Source: Loripinus fragilis
Taxonomy: Eukaryota; Mollusca; Bivalvia; Lucinida; Lucinidae
DNA: 64,000 nucleotides
Assembly (NCBI GenBank): GCA_964019695.1
Contig: OZ026521.1
Coordinates: 33,701,601 to 33,765,600 of the forward strand
Reading direction: 5' to 3'
The translations under genes were made by a program, and so were the position numbers. Below, piece by piece: positions 1 through 11,439 of the stretch (position 1 is the first letter of the stretch; every line of letters begins with the position of its first letter). Below the pieces are notes generated by a model that was given only the letters and a program-made list of their open reading frames with translations, had not been told where the DNA came from and did no database searches.

Positions 1-95
1 TAAACACAAATAACAAAAATGATCCACAAAACCTGCATATTCTAATTATTTTTGTAATAAGGATAAAATACAACTGCTTTATGTCAACCTATTAC

Positions 96-574
96 CAGAG
101 GTAACAGCCTATGTCATAGCATGGATGTTGCAAACGCGTAGTATGGCGCCATCTTTGATTTACAAGGTAAGTTTTTCCCTTCGTAAAATTATATAAATGA
201 GTGTCTGTCAAAGCTAAGCAGTGCATGTGGTGCCTAACACCACATTTGAACAGAATATATAATGGTCACGCCCAGAAATGCCGCTGCCTTTGTAATCTGT
301 CATTATCATTTACCCACAATCTAAAAAAAACTTGAAAGGAAGCGGGAGACACGAGGATAATTTTAGCAGTCTCCCGCTTCGATATTTGTGGGTGAATGAT
401 TATATTTCTGGGCGTGACCATTATATATTCTGTTCAAGTGTGACCGACACAGCTTAGTTTTGACAGACACTCATTTGTATAATTTTACGAAGGTAAAACT
501 AACCTTGTAAATCAAAGATGGCGCCATACTACGCGTTTGCAACATCCATGCTATGACGAAGGCTGTTACCTCTG
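96..574. repeat. Foldback DNA transposon with 5-bp target duplication
   Basis: Two arms of about 170 bp (96-265 and 405-574) are near-perfect reverse complements. They begin CAGAGGTAACAGCC and end GGCTGTTACCTCTG. The 5 bases ATTAC occur directly outside both ends (91-95 and 575-579), which is a target-site duplication. The centre carries a smaller hairpin with a 12-bp GC-rich stem (about 343-376). No transposase is present, so this is a non-autonomous element. CAGAG ends with a 5-bp duplication resemble hAT elements of the 5-bp type; the assignment is inferred. Bases 1-90 and 580-820 show nothing recognisable. Confidence 0.85.
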
Positions 575-820
575 ATTACCAAATACTTAAAAATTATTCT
601 CGTTGTTGTCAAAGAGCATGCTTCTAATGATGTCGTCTGCTTTTTGTTCTATTCTGTTCCTAGAACTCCCCGGCAACCAGATGCACAGCGTTGTTTCTTG
701 GTTTTGTCATGTCTTTGCTCTAAATTCCAGTGGGGAAAAAAGATCAGTAAAAATTCCAGTGGGGAGCAAAAATCCAGTGGAAAAAAGTTCTGGTGATGTC
801 ATGATTCCAGAGGAATTCGA

Positions 821-991
821 CTAGATTTTCACACCACGCCCCCTGGAGGCCAAGTTTTTGCCGAATTCGTTCTCCATCAACTGGCACGTCATCTTGGGCC
901 TCCATACAACAACCTGTATATCACAGGCATTCCTGACTGCATCACTGGGGCGCTCCATATGTCCATACCAGCGAAACCTCTCAATGGTCAG
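821..991 (-). pseudogene. LINE reverse transcriptase C-terminal fragment
   Basis: An open frame of 56 codons ends in a stop on the minus strand. It contains the phrase RFRWYGHMER followed by WRPKMTCQLM, the pattern found after the catalytic region in ORF2 of many invertebrate non-LTR retrotransposons. There is no start codon and no upstream catalytic domain, so it is a 5'-truncated dead copy. The clade cannot be told from this much. Confidence 0.6.
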
Positions 992-1143
992 TGTTGAAAA
1001 TTATTTGGCAGAAATTGTCAATAGATAAACATTCATCTATAGAAATAACTAAAACAAAATTCTATCTGTCAAAAAACTTGGCCTCAAGGGTGAGGTTGAC
1101 GCCGTGAAACTGGTTTAAGCCTACCAGTAAAATATTTTATTGA

Positions 1144-1370
1144 CCGTTCCAAGGCGGTACTTCTTTTGTGGATCTTTTATGTTTTTTCTATCTTGTGTTT
1201 GCTATGTCTTTGTGCGCGTCTGTTTATATGTGCTTTGTGGTCACCTGCTGGGAAAGGGCTGACCTCTTGGCTCTCGTTTGTGGTGTCCAACTGTGAGTTT
1301 GTCACTTTCCCATTGGTATCCTACTTGATTGTATCGATTCCTGATCTTTGCACCCTTACTTACTTTGGAA
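1144..1370 (+). repeat. Dispersed repeat R1, copy 1
   Basis: A 230-bp unit begins at ACCGTTCCAAGGCGGTAC and ends near CCTTACTTACTTTG. A close copy lies at 28600-28835, and diverged or partial copies at 38985-39085, 53638-53885 and 55612-55740. No terminal inverted repeats are seen, so a SINE-like or 3'-LINE origin is possible but unproven. Confidence 0.7.
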
Positions 1371-3140
1371 AACTAAAAAAAAATGATCAAATAATTTTGA
1401 TTTGTTGAAAAAACATTGCCACCAGGGTGTGGTGCCAGATTTTGCTCTTAATTTAGGGAAAACTTTTTTTAAGCAAATCTTATTGTCGAAAACTGCTGGG
1501 CCGATTCGAAAACAATTTGTCAAATTAATGGCCACTGGATGGCAAGATTGTTCGAATAATTGAGACTGTGAAAAGCATGGCTGCAAGGTAGTCATGACAC
1601 CGGCCATGACCTTAATTGGTGAAAAAGCGCAAATACTTGTTGCGTGACCTCTACCAAGATTTTCAAAAATACATGTTCACAGGCCTTTCTCAAAAATGTC
1701 CACTAACGTAATTTGTCTGTCTGCCAGTCTGTCTGTGTGTGTTCCATCAGCTATTGATTAGATTTGCTGGTCGCACATACCACATTGTTGGAAATCTCAT
1801 GTCGTGGCTCATTTCTCTTACGCAAACGAAATGTCCATTTTCTCGTGGACGGATCCATTTGTAGCTTATTTCTAGGTGACCATTTCTTTGAGAAGTTTTC
1901 TTCTTTTTAACTTCCAACATAGTTATTGACTTTTTCATGTTCTTTGACCTGATATAAGATATATAGTATAATATTACACGATTTATAAAACGCGCTCATG
2001 CTGTCTTCTCTTTTGTTTTAAATCACTCAGTCCATTTAAAACCCACATTTTTGGTTTGAAATTCCCATTCATATCTCGTTTTACAAAGAACTTAAAAGGA
2101 ATAGTAACAAATATCGTTATACGGACATGTGAAAACGAAATTTACATTCGAAAAACTGTATAAATTAGTTGGTAATTAAAAAAGAATGTTTTAATCAGTA
2201 TGGAATTATCTTTATGGCAAAACGTGTTCTATGTCAAAAGTTTGTCCGATTATTATTATTTATGATTGCGCTGATTCGTGCAAATCATTAAAAGCACTAA
2301 TGTTTCGATCATCTTCCTTTTCGCGCCTTATTTGAACGCTGTCTGCTGCAGCAGCAGAGTTTTGAAAACGAGGGAAATGTATCTGTGAATTAGCATCATG
2401 CAAATAGAACATCAGCAAACAGTTCAAACCCTCATGATGGCATGCACTGTTTGCCACAATGAAAACTAAAAAACGGATTATTTAGTAAGGGCCCGTGTCC
2501 ACAAGTGTTAACTTTTCCGTTCGGCGTTGAGAATTTAGCACTTATCGCATTGGTGATCAACGGTCGTTCAGGCGAGCACGTGCATTTGCCCAGTCTCGCC
2601 AGAACTTTCGCAGCTCGCATACACATATAGTATGGACGTAGAACATTTTAGACCCTTAGAGTCACACTGGATAGCTGCACATGCACGTTTAAGTAGAGTG
2701 ACTTTAATAATATGCGATAAATACTCATATCTCATGGATTTTAGCTTTCTATTAACTTCTGTAAAATAAGTGTAAGTTAACATCAAAAGCGGTGGCGGCT
2801 GAGCTCACATTTTCCTCCTAAAACCATATGGAGCCAACAAATCTTAAACATTTCAATCTGCTATTGTTGAAGTTATTCTCCGGATCAATACAATCGAATA
2901 GAACGGGCGAATTACGTTTGGGCGGAAATCATACCGTGACGGAATATGAAATGAGCGGAAAAAATAAAGTAAAAAGAGCGGATGGATAATTCGTTCGAAT
3001 GGGCAAATTTTCCAGGCATTGACATTTAAATAAATATTCACTCAGTTGTATTACCCGTAATGACCAATATTGCTCAATGCTTAATATGTGATTTGGAGTG
3101 CATTACAATGGCGGATCCAGAGGGGGTTCGCCCCACCCCG
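1371..3140. other. Non-coding stretch, no gene recognised
   Basis: AT-rich DNA without credible exons. Short open frames on both strands lack codon bias or recognisable motifs. A GGGCCCGTGTCCAC sequence near 2489 could be the end of a decayed PIF/Harbinger-type element, but no partner end was found. Confidence 0.5.
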
Positions 3141-3143
3141 CTA

Positions 3144-3216
3144 TTAAATATCCTATGAAAATGAAATAATTTGGTCTCACTGAGACCTAATTATTTCATT
3201 TTCATTGGATATTTAA
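3144..3216. repeat. 73-nt near-perfect palindrome
   Basis: TTAAATATCC at the left is mirrored by GGATATTTAA at the right, and the arms meet at GGTCTCACTGAGACC. It sits just after a GCGGATCCAGAGGGGG motif that recurs at 46.85, 47.13, 47.39, 48.48 and 49.14 kb. It is probably a tiny non-autonomous element or the core of one. It lies about 330 bp upstream of the TRIM start codon. Confidence 0.75.
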
Positions 3217-3549
3217 GATAAACGAGATAAAATCAGCAAAGCGAACCCACTACTTTATACTTTCCAGATATCATTGATCCACACCAGCATCTGGATGTTT
3301 AACTGGAAAATTCGTTTATTTAAATGATTTAAACATCCGCTCTTTTGTCTTGTGGTTCTCTGCTCTTTCGTAAAAATAAATCTGCTCTGTCGTATTATGG
3401 ATCCGCGCAAACGTAAATCTCCCAATAGAACATAGTTTTTAAATAAGTTGAGAGGTTACACCACGACCAGAGGCAGTTCAGCTTCCACCAAATTTGGCGC
3501 AGATTTACACTTATTTCTTACATTGCATGGCAATTGCTGACTGAGAAAA

Positions 3550-3870
3550 ATGTCACGAGCAAAAGACCTTAGTCTTATGGCGTTAACCGCAATATCTTTG
3601 GATGAAGACTTTGTCAAATGTCCAATGTGCAGAGACAGATATTCTAGACCAAAATTACTAAAGTGCCTACATTCGTTCTGTGAGCACTGCATATCGGTGC
3701 ATATCACCCATGCAGCGCGGAATAAACTGGTCACCCACAAGGAGTTTCCCTGTCCCAAGTGTCGAGCTTTGACAAGCGTCATCAAACCCGAGTTGCCACT
3801 GGATAAATGGGCGGAGACTCTACCTGAGAATACCATGATGGAAGCGATGCTAGAATCTGTTGCGATTCAG
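3550..3870 (+). CDS. TRIM gene coding exon 1 (RING)
   Basis: It encodes residues 1-107 with the whole RING finger and ends at a clean CAG|GTGAGG donor. The reading frame continues into the intron for eight codons before a stop, so an unspliced transcript would give a RING-only peptide. Confidence 0.88.
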
Positions 3871-6800
3871 GTGAGGTTTATATTTGAACAGTGAAATGTT
3901 CCATGTTTTTGTCGTCAACTTGTAAATGAGGGTCTCAATGGGGTACCTCAAAAGTAATCAGTAAAATTTAGGCCCAAAATTCGCTAATCAGTAAAATTTA
4001 GGCCCTGAATTCGATAATCAGCAAAATATAGGCACCAAAGTCGCTAATCCCAAAAATTTCTAATTAGTAAATTTTAGGCCCAAAAAGCGTTAATCATTAC
4101 AATTAAGGACAAAAAAATCGCTAATCGGTAAAATTTATGCCAAAGCAAAATATTTGCCAAAAAATTCAGTTTACAATAAAAAAAAATTGACCAATTCAGT
4201 GAAATATATTTAAAAAAAATTTACTTTTAGGGTAGAAATATTCATTTTCTTACAATTTAAGACGGCCTACTGTAAAAAGGAGTTTTTGGTCGAATTCGCT
4301 TACCGTTAAAATGCGTTATTCCGCTATTCGGTATTTTTTCCGTGCAAAATTCGCTAATTATATTTTCCCCAAAATTTCGCTAATCATTAGCAATACTCAT
4401 TCCGCTATTCGGTAAAATTATCCTTAAAAATCGCTAATCATTAAAGTTTACGGCAATGATTCGCTAATTGTTAATAGTGACAGAATTTGCACTTTAAAAT
4501 CGCAAAAAGTGAAATTTTTGAAAGTTTACCATTCTTCTGAAGTTTAATGAAAATCGCCCAAAGGGTTCAGGAGATATGGAGCGGACACGAAACTCTAGGG
4601 TAAATCCCTTGACGTTGACCTTGAGTCTAGGTAGCTGGGTCATGTGCTCTACCCACCGTCTCACTGAGAGGACCTTTGAGTGAAGTTTAACGAAAATCGT
4701 TCAAAAGATTCAGGAGATATGGAGCGGACATGAATTGAAGTGTGACCTTGAGTCTGCGTGACCGAGTCATAGGTCCTGCGCATCATCTCACTGAGAGAAA
4801 CATTTGGGTAAAGTTTAATGAAAATCACACGAGAGGTTTCGGAGATATAGAGCGGACACAAAACCCCTTGACCTGTGACCTTGAGCGGACAGGAAACAAA
4901 GGATAAATCACACGACCTTGAGGTGTGAAGTTGACCTTTAGTCTGTGTAGCCTAGTCATAGGTTATGAACATTGTCTCACTGAGAGCAATATTTGGGTAA
5001 AATTTAATGAAAATCGCCGAAAGGGCTCAGGAATTATGGAGCGGACACGAAATTCAATGGTAAATCCCTTGACCCGTGACCTTGAGTCTAGGTAGCTGGG
5101 TCATGTGCACTGCACATCGTCTCACTGAGAGGAACATTTGAGTAAAGTTTAATGAAAATCGTTCCAAGGATTCAGGAGATAAGGAGCGGTCACGAATTGA
5201 CGGAAAAATCATAAGACCTTGAGGTGCAAGCTTGACCTTGAGTCTGTGTAGCCAAGTCATATGTCATGCACATCTTCTCACTGAGAGGAACATTTGGGTA
5301 AAATTTAATGAGAATCGTCCAAAGGGTTCAGGAGATATGGAGCGGACACGAAATTCAAGGGTAAATCCAGGGGGTAAATCCATTGACCTTGACCTTGAGT
5401 CTAGGTAGCTGGGTCATGTGCTCTGCACTGAGAGGAACATTTGAGTGAAGTTTAATGAAAATCTTTCAAAGGGTTCAGGAGATGGAATGGACACGAAAGT
5501 GTAATGAGGATGGACTGACAGCGGCGGGGGATTCAACTAGAGGACCTAAAGCGCTCACCTGATTTCCTCAATAATGTAATGTTAAAATAGGTCAAGGTCA
5601 ACTATGACTTATAATGAAACATATTTTGTTTTACCATATATGGGGGTTGTGGCCATTTTGGTCAAGTGACCCTAAAACAATCTAAAGAATGTTCCATCAT
5701 AAAGCCCAGTGATTTCTGAGAAAAAGATAGGTACATGGCTGTCCAAATGAGTGGCCTCTGATAAAAGGTCAAGGGTCAGCTAGACATTTGGTACTTATAT
5801 AAAGCCATTTTCTCATTAGGTTAAACATATTTCGCAATTATTATGATTTTGGCTTAAACAGTTATAGAAAAATGAACATTTCAAGATTTTCCCATATAAA
5901 TGCATTAGGAATCGACCTTGCCATAAAGTAGGTCAAGGTCTACCTTGATTCATCATTTGTGCAAACCTTGAAGGGCCCACGTCCTTAATGCTACATACTA
6001 AGTCCCAAGGCCATGGGCCTTTTGATTCCATAGATATTTGGCGTGGTGGCTATCTTGGTCATGTGACCATTACAATTTGTATAAATTTTCGCTCAACTAT
6101 CATAAGGAGTCTTCATATGAAATATGAATTCAAGTGGTTTCTGAGAAAACTGTTTTAATATATTGGTGGGACTCCAATATGAGCGACCTTGCCTGAAAGG
6201 TCAACATTGACCTTTTAAACTTATTTATAGCCATTGTCTCATCAAGAGAGAATAATTACTTTGGATGCAACAGTATTCAAAAAATCAACTTTTCAAAAAA
6301 ATCCCATTTAAATGCATTATGAAGCAAATTTGACCTTGACGTTAAGTAGGTCAAGGTCAACCTAAGACCATCATTTGAACAAACTGGGTAGGCCCCACAT
6401 CCCCAGTGGTTTCAGAGGAGATGTTTGAAAATGTTGACGGACGGACGTCGAAGTCATTGGTATACTGAGGGTCTGGATGGGGTATAATGATTAGTGAATA
6501 ATGACCCTTTTTTATAATGAATAGTGAATAATGAGCCAAAAAATAATGAATAGTGATTAATAAGAGCCTAAAAATAATGAATAATCCTATTTTTTTATGA
6601 ATTGAAGAAAAAATAATGAATAGTGAATAATCAGATTTCTTTGCCACCTTTCTTACTTTAAATGAAAAATTGGTCTTATTTTAATGAATAACCCACAATT
6701 TTAATGAGGTGAATAATGGGCCAAATTTTTAATGAATAGTGAATACCAGACCCCCCCCCCCCCATCCAGACCCTCATAGCTCACCTTGGAACCTTCGGCC

Positions 6801-9800
6801 CAGGTGAGCTAAAACTTGGCCTAGTTTTTAGCGGACCATATTTACAGTTGGAAGTCTTACAAAGCTGGAAAAAGGCACCCGCAGCAATCATAGGTCCAGA
6901 TAAAAAAGTTAAAGCTTAAGTTATCATTATTTTCTTATACATATCAGTTTAAACATCTATTGTGGGTGCTCAAAAGAGTACCCACAACATCTGTTTTGGT
7001 TGTGAAATATATACACTGACCCAAAATGAAAATTTTACACTTTATTTCTTTCAGTAGTTTTTTTCTTCGTTTGCATGTCGTTGTAAGTTTTACCCATGCT
7101 TATCGAGATTTTGTCGCGGATAAGGATTGTGCAATTTTTATTCGAATCCCAGGTCTATTCAAGCGTCAACGCCTAAAAACGTGTTCCTTACGTTGCACGT
7201 GCTCAGGAACAGGTGGTTAACTAACAGCTTTAAAACCGACAAGAAAACATTTGCAGCTGAATACTGATAATAAAAAATAGTTTATTGTTACAAAACGATT
7301 GCATATAGTGACGGTACGTCTTTCAAAAGATCAAAGAAACCAAAGTTATTGGCGTGCTCAAGGCGGGATCTACGGTAAATGATATCGCACATCATTTTGG
7401 CTGCTCTAGACATACTATTCATAATCTTATGAACCGGTACAATGTCAGAGTTCGTGCAAGACCTGATCGTGCACGTGTGACAACGTTACGTCCTTATCGC
7501 GTTAACACGTTAAGTTACCCACGTCAACGTTTACAGGGTTCATGCACAAAAGATAATTAATCATTTCATGCAAAATAATGGGCCTGGCATTTTCAGCATG
7601 ACAATGCAAGGCCTCACACAACGCGTAAATAACCACACATTCCATGCTCAACATAACGTCAACGTCTTGCCTTGGCCTGCTTCATCCCCAGTCATGAACC
7701 CCATAGATCACGTATAGGATGAATTGGGTCAAAGGGTCAGGTCGATGCAATAAATGACTCCAATAAGCACCTCTGTTAGCATTACATACATATTCCTAAC
7801 GTGCTCATACAACGTTACGTAAATTCAATGAGGCGACGTATTCTGCTAAGCATTCATAAAATGGAGGTCACACTGGTTACTAATGCTCTTTTTTAACATT
7901 ACTTAAAGCACGCAGTCAGTATTTTCTTGTTTCCAAATGCTGTGTGACTGTTTTAATTTGTTTTTAGAAATTTTCATTTTGACCCCTCTCAACTGAATTA
8001 TATCAAAAAAATTATGCAATTTCTGATTTTTATCCAATATTTTTTCAGAAACATCAATAAGGCATTGAAGGTTCGATGGCCGAAAAAATTAACCCCTAAA
8101 ATAAATTTATCATTAAAATATATACTTTTGAATACTATGTAAAGTTTTCAATTTGGGTCAGTGTATTTTTTAAAAAATGATTGACCATATTTACAGTTGG
8201 AAGTCTTACAAGGCTGGAATAAAGGCAATCATAGGTTCTTATCTTAAGGACTGGCAATGCATTTTCTTGTTATATGCAAAACAATCCAGTGGCACGAAGG
8301 CTACAGTGTACTCAAGTTTACTTGAATCACGAAAACGCAGAGGACCTGGTTATGGGCATTTAGCTTAAGGCATTTTTCTGAAACACTTTCATTATACCCC
8401 ACCAAAGTAAATATTTTGAGAATGTAAAAGAACCGCCTCTGAGGTGTTTTAAGTACCTTCACTATATTTCGATAGAAATATTAATGGAACTAACATTTAT
8501 TAACATATATGAGCATGAGAGTTCCAGAGATTTTGGTACTTATCACATATGCAAGATGTGACGGCTCTCGCCAGAGCATTTGCTGCTAGACTTATAAATA
8601 TGAAGTCTATTTGACACTAAGTTTATCCAAGGTCGGAAGGATACACATGATCTGTTGGAAGTGTGACGAGAACTTCTATACACGTAGAGAGAAATATTAT
8701 TTTAATCTCTGCGAGAGAAATAGTCTTTGTTTAAAACAGTAGTTCCACTACATGGCTGCGCATGCGCGTTTAAGATACGACTCAACATATGTGATAAGTA
8801 CCAAAGTTTAATGAACTTCACATACCAACTCCTTTTAGTTCAAATTACTGATAACTCAAAGTGACCTGTAAATCCAATGTATTTTCATTATTTCGCCTGT
8901 CTTTCTGTTTTAGGTGGATGATAAACTATGTGGTACATGTGAAGAAGGTGGTGACCGGACTGTGGCTTCATACTGGTGCCGCGACTGCGCAGAACCACTT
9001 TGTGACAACTGTCTGAAGTACCATCGTCTGATGAAAATCTCTAGGCGACACAAGATTGAAGAGATGGAAATCATCCGAAGGCATCCGAAACGAATACTTT
9101 CGGTGCCACAGCCTTGCGCAGATCACGTGGGGAAAGATATTGAGCTTTTCTGTGCTGACCACAACACTTTATGCTGCGTTATGTGTGTAGCGACAGAACA
9201 CCGCCGCTGTGAAAAAGTTGCATCTATAGATAAGCTTTCTAAACAGATGGAGGAAGGAGCGGTCAACGAAGAGTTGGTAGACAGGCTTGATTCGTATCTT
9301 GAACATCTAACAACTGTGAGAAAGAACAGAGAAGGTAACATGGAATCATTGAAAAACAAGAAAAACGAAATACTGGAGCAGATCAGCGCATACAAAGAGA
9401 ATGTCAACATTCTTTTAGAAAAGTTAGAGGCGACAATAACGGAGGAGTTTACAGCTCTACATTCTAAAGAAACTGAGAAACTGAAGAGTGAAATAGAATG
9501 GTGTGAGGCTGTAGAAAGCGCAGTTGACAATGCCAAATCTGTGCTTCAGATGACTAACAAACATTGTTCCAACGCACAAGTCTTCATCACCGTTCAGCAA
9601 GTAATTGAGAGGTCTATCAAGTTTGAAGAGCAGCTGGCAAAGGAACAAAATGAAAAGTTTGAACAGATAGATTACAGCTTCGAGATAGAACCTACCTTTG
9701 AAGCTTTCTTGCAGTCTTTGATATCAGTGGAAACATTTGGGAAAGTCAACACTCATCGCCGCAGAGCCTTTGTTCCTTTGTCACCAGGGCTTAAAATGTT

Positions 9801-11097
9801 GATTGACAGAACTGCTGAGAAGGTAGTAGAGTTTGATGCTAAAACGCAGACAGATACAAGAAATTGTTGCTTATCAGCTGCTATGTTCCTGTCAGACCGA
9901 CGTATTCTCTTGTCAGACCAAAACAATCAGAAAATCAAACTCTTCAGCGCTGATGGCAAACTGATTTACGAGCAGGCATTTTCAACTTGGCCACGTGACT
10001 TTACGGAGATAGGCGACAACAAGATAGCAGTTACACTCCCTAAGGAAAGAAAAATAGAGATTTTCTACCTTGGCAAGAAACTGAAAAACCTAGAGACGAT
10101 CCGTCTGTTAGACGAGTGCTGGGGTATAACATGCAGGAAAGGGCTACTGATTGTCGGCTGTATTAGACAGGATAAAGGTTGTCTGAAGATCTTAACACTA
10201 GATGGTACAGAAGTTGACAGCATTGAGGACGATGCTGAAGGAAAACGTCTCTTTATCAAAACTAACTACGTGACAACAAGCACCAATGGCCGGGAAATAT
10301 ATGTCACCGACCGCACAAAGGACACCATGATTGCCATAACGATGCGGAATATGGCAGTCAAACAGAATGGTACTGACGACCAAGGACCTAAACGAATACT
10401 CGCTCAAAACCAAAAGCAAAGATCAAGCACAGCCCTTGGAGTTGGTACTAATATAACAAACATGATAGAGAGAAGGGGTGCAAAGAGTGAGATTCCAAAG
10501 CCCCATCAGGCGTTTACTGAAGGTGGGAAGGGTACGTTTGATCTGAAGGAATTGCGACGAGAACTTGGTGAACAAACTGCAAGAGCTGGGTCACCAATAC
10601 TTGCCAACTTGGAAACATTTGACGAAAAGCTAGAGGATTCTTACGAGTCACAGTCACAGTCAAGGGAAACACCACACAGAGATACAAAGAATATGTCTTT
10701 CGAAGAACTGCGCTCAATCAAGACTGAAGATCTGGATGATATCCCATTGAAACCCATCTATGAAAGAGAAAATTCCACGTCTACACCTGGGGTAATTGAA
10801 GAACAGGAGAAAACTGAATACGAAGTGCTGTTCTCGTATTCAAACGAGATCTTAAAATCTGCAGGAGGTGTTGCGGTTGATCATCAAGGGAATATTTACG
10901 TTGCAGGGTACAGATCCGCTAATGTCCATCAAATATCGCCAGGTGGTTCTATGATCAAGATTTTGCTGCACAATTTATGTCAACCACTGGCAATAACCAT
11001 GGAGCCATATGGTGAGCAGTTAATTGTTACAGAAACCACGTCAAACAGACAAAACGCTGTGCAGATTTATAAACTAGTGGACAAACCCTCTAATTAA
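3550..11097 (+). CDS. TRIM-type RING / B-box / NHL-like protein, two coding exons
   Basis: Coding exons 3550-3870 and 8914-11097 join in phase 0 across CAG|GTGAGG and TTTTAG|GTGG, giving 834 residues. A RING finger spans residues 24-71 with all eight ligands (C24, C27, C39, H41, C44, C47, C68, C71). B-box 1 runs from about C113 to H153 and B-box 2 from about C175 to C206. A Lys/Glu-rich coiled coil covers roughly 215-370, then NHL/propeller-like strands about 430-575 and 745-830. RING-B-box-coiled-coil proteins are ubiquitin E3 ligases, often in innate immunity or RNA control, and bivalves have very many of this NHL-like type; function here is inferred from family. A low-complexity stretch of about 157 residues (587-743) interrupts the propeller. 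The start at 3550 has A at -3 and puts the RING near the N-terminus. Orthology to a single human TRIM (2, 3, 45, 56 or 71) cannot be decided. Confidence 0.9.
3950..4490. repeat. Degenerate minisatellite, about 30-bp unit
   Basis: Repeated variants of TTCGCTAATCAGTAAAATTT and TTAGGCCC succeed one another with substitutions and length changes. It lies in the TRIM intron, 80 bp after the donor site. Confidence 0.7.
4555..5505. repeat. Satellite T1, about 140-180-bp units
   Basis: About seven imperfect units each contain AGGAGATATGGAGCGGACAC, a TGACCTTGAG run and CATCGTCTCACTGAGAGGAA. The same satellite appears inverted at 11440-11870, on the far side of the TRIM exon 2. AGGTCA/TGACCT motifs recur throughout. 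Confidence 0.8.
5560..6420. repeat. Long-period duplication with AGGTCAAGGTCA motifs
   Basis: Two to three copies of a block of about 420 bp, recognised by CCCATWTAAATGCATTA followed by GTAGGTCAAGGTC (about 5890 and 6300, with a partial near 5582). It lies in the TRIM intron next to satellite T1 and shares its AGGTCA-rich composition. Confidence 0.6.
6463..6775. repeat. Palindromic element ending TGAGGGTCTGGATGGGG
   Basis: CTGAGGGTCTGGATGGGG near 6467 is mirrored by CCCCATCCAGACCCTCA near 6773, with a C homopolymer inside the right arm. The interior is made of TAATGAATAGTGAATAATGA variants. Non-autonomous; superfamily unknown. Confidence 0.6.
6834..6905. repeat. Direct repeat, left partner of 8183-8250
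   Basis: GACCATATTTACAGTTGGAA and the following bases recur at 8183-8250 with small indels. The two copies flank the Tc1-like element and part of a CTCAAAAG palindromic element. Confidence 0.75.
7014..8163 (+). mobile_element. Decayed Tc1/mariner transposon
   Basis: The ends are CACTGACCCAAAATGAAAA and its imperfect reverse complement TTTTCAATTTGGGTCAGTG, with a TA dinucleotide at each border (7012-7013 and 8164-8165), the hallmark of this superfamily. At 1150 bp it is shorter than a full element. It sits in the TRIM intron in the same orientation as the gene. Confidence 0.82.
7354..7760 (+). pseudogene. Tc1-like transposase remnant
   Basis: The first part reads GSTVNDIAHHFGCSRHTIHN, a helix-turn-helix DNA-binding motif of Tc1-type transposases. 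Further on, broken frames give the WPASPVMNPIDHV-like block and the Asn-Ala-Arg-Pro-His-like block near 7600, which surround two catalytic acids of the DDE domain. Most of the catalytic core between them is deleted and several stops intervene, so it is inactive. Confidence 0.75.
8250..8913. other. End of TRIM intron, nothing recognised
   Basis: AT-rich intron sequence leading to the exon 2 acceptor. No repeat family or exon was recognised apart from the end of the 8183-8250 direct repeat. Confidence 0.5.
8914..11097 (+). CDS. TRIM gene coding exon 2 (B-boxes to propeller)
   Basis: It begins after the polypyrimidine acceptor TTTCTGTTTTAG and encodes residues 108-834 in one 2.2 kb exon, ending at a TAA. 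No AATAAA polyadenylation signal was noticed in the next 300 bp. A large single exon after a small RING exon is common in invertebrate TRIM families. Confidence 0.9.
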   Translation: MDDKLCGTCEEGGDRTVASYWCRDCAEPLCDNCLKYHRLMKISRRHKIEEMEIIRRHPKRILSVPQPCADHVGKDIELFCADHNTLCCVMCVATEHRRCEKVASIDKLSKQMEEGAVNEELVDRLDSYLEHLTTVRKNREGNMESLKNKKNEILEQISAYKENVNILLEKLEATITEEFTALHSKETEKLKSEIEWCEAVESAVDNAKSVLQMTNKHCSNAQVFITVQQVIERSIKFEEQLAKEQNEKFEQIDYSFEIEPTFEAFLQSLISVETFGKVNTHRRRAFVPLSPGLKMLIDRTAEKVVEFDAKTQTDTRNCCLSAAMFLSDRRILLSDQNNQKIKLFSADGKLIYEQAFSTWPRDFTEIGDNKIAVTLPKERKIEIFYLGKKLKNLETIRLLDECWGITCRKGLLIVGCIRQDKGCLKILTLDGTEVDSIEDDAEGKRLFIKTNYVTTSTNGREIYVTDRTKDTMIAITMRNMAVKQNGTDDQGPKRILAQNQKQRSSTALGVGTNITNMIERRGAKSEIPKPHQAFTEGGKGTFDLKELRRELGEQTARAGSPILANLETFDEKLEDSYESQSQSRETPHRDTKNMSFEELRSIKTEDLDDIPLKPIYERENSTSTPGVIEEQEKTEYEVLFSYSNEILKSAGGVAVDHQGNIYVAGYRSANVHQISPGGSMIKILLHNLCQPLAITMEPYGEQLIVTETTSNRQNAVQIYKLVDKPSN

Positions 11098-11379
11098 GTT
11101 ACAGGAACAGATTTTGTGTAAGATTGATGATTAGCATGACGATTATATATACTCGTAGTGGGATAGCTTATATTTGTACCGGTTTTGAGTGCATATATTT
11201 TGTTTTAATTTCAAATTAAATTCTGACTTAGCCTAAATAGATAAATGACCATATATACTTTTGATCACTATAGTTTTGCAAGTACACTGTAAAATTTGTG
11301 TAAGTCAACACCAAAAGTAAAATAACACTTACTTGTCCTACAAAAACAACTTTTTATCCCCTGCAGTGAAGCTGAGGGG

Positions 11380-11395
<16 letters not shown>

Positions 11396-11412
<17 letters not shown>

Positions 11413-11415
11413 GGG
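11396..11415. repeat. Poly-G tract, 20 bases
   Basis: A pure G run preceded by GTGTGTGTGTG, 300 bp after the TRIM stop codon. Bases 11098-11380 are the probable 3' UTR and show no other feature. Confidence 0.9.
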
Positions 11416-11439
11416 TATAGGAATGCCCTTCGTACGTCA

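Noticed and set aside
9123..9536. 137-codon frame antisense to the TRIM gene
   Set aside because: Shadow of the coding exon; the sense frame has the RING/B-box ligands and a consistent intron.
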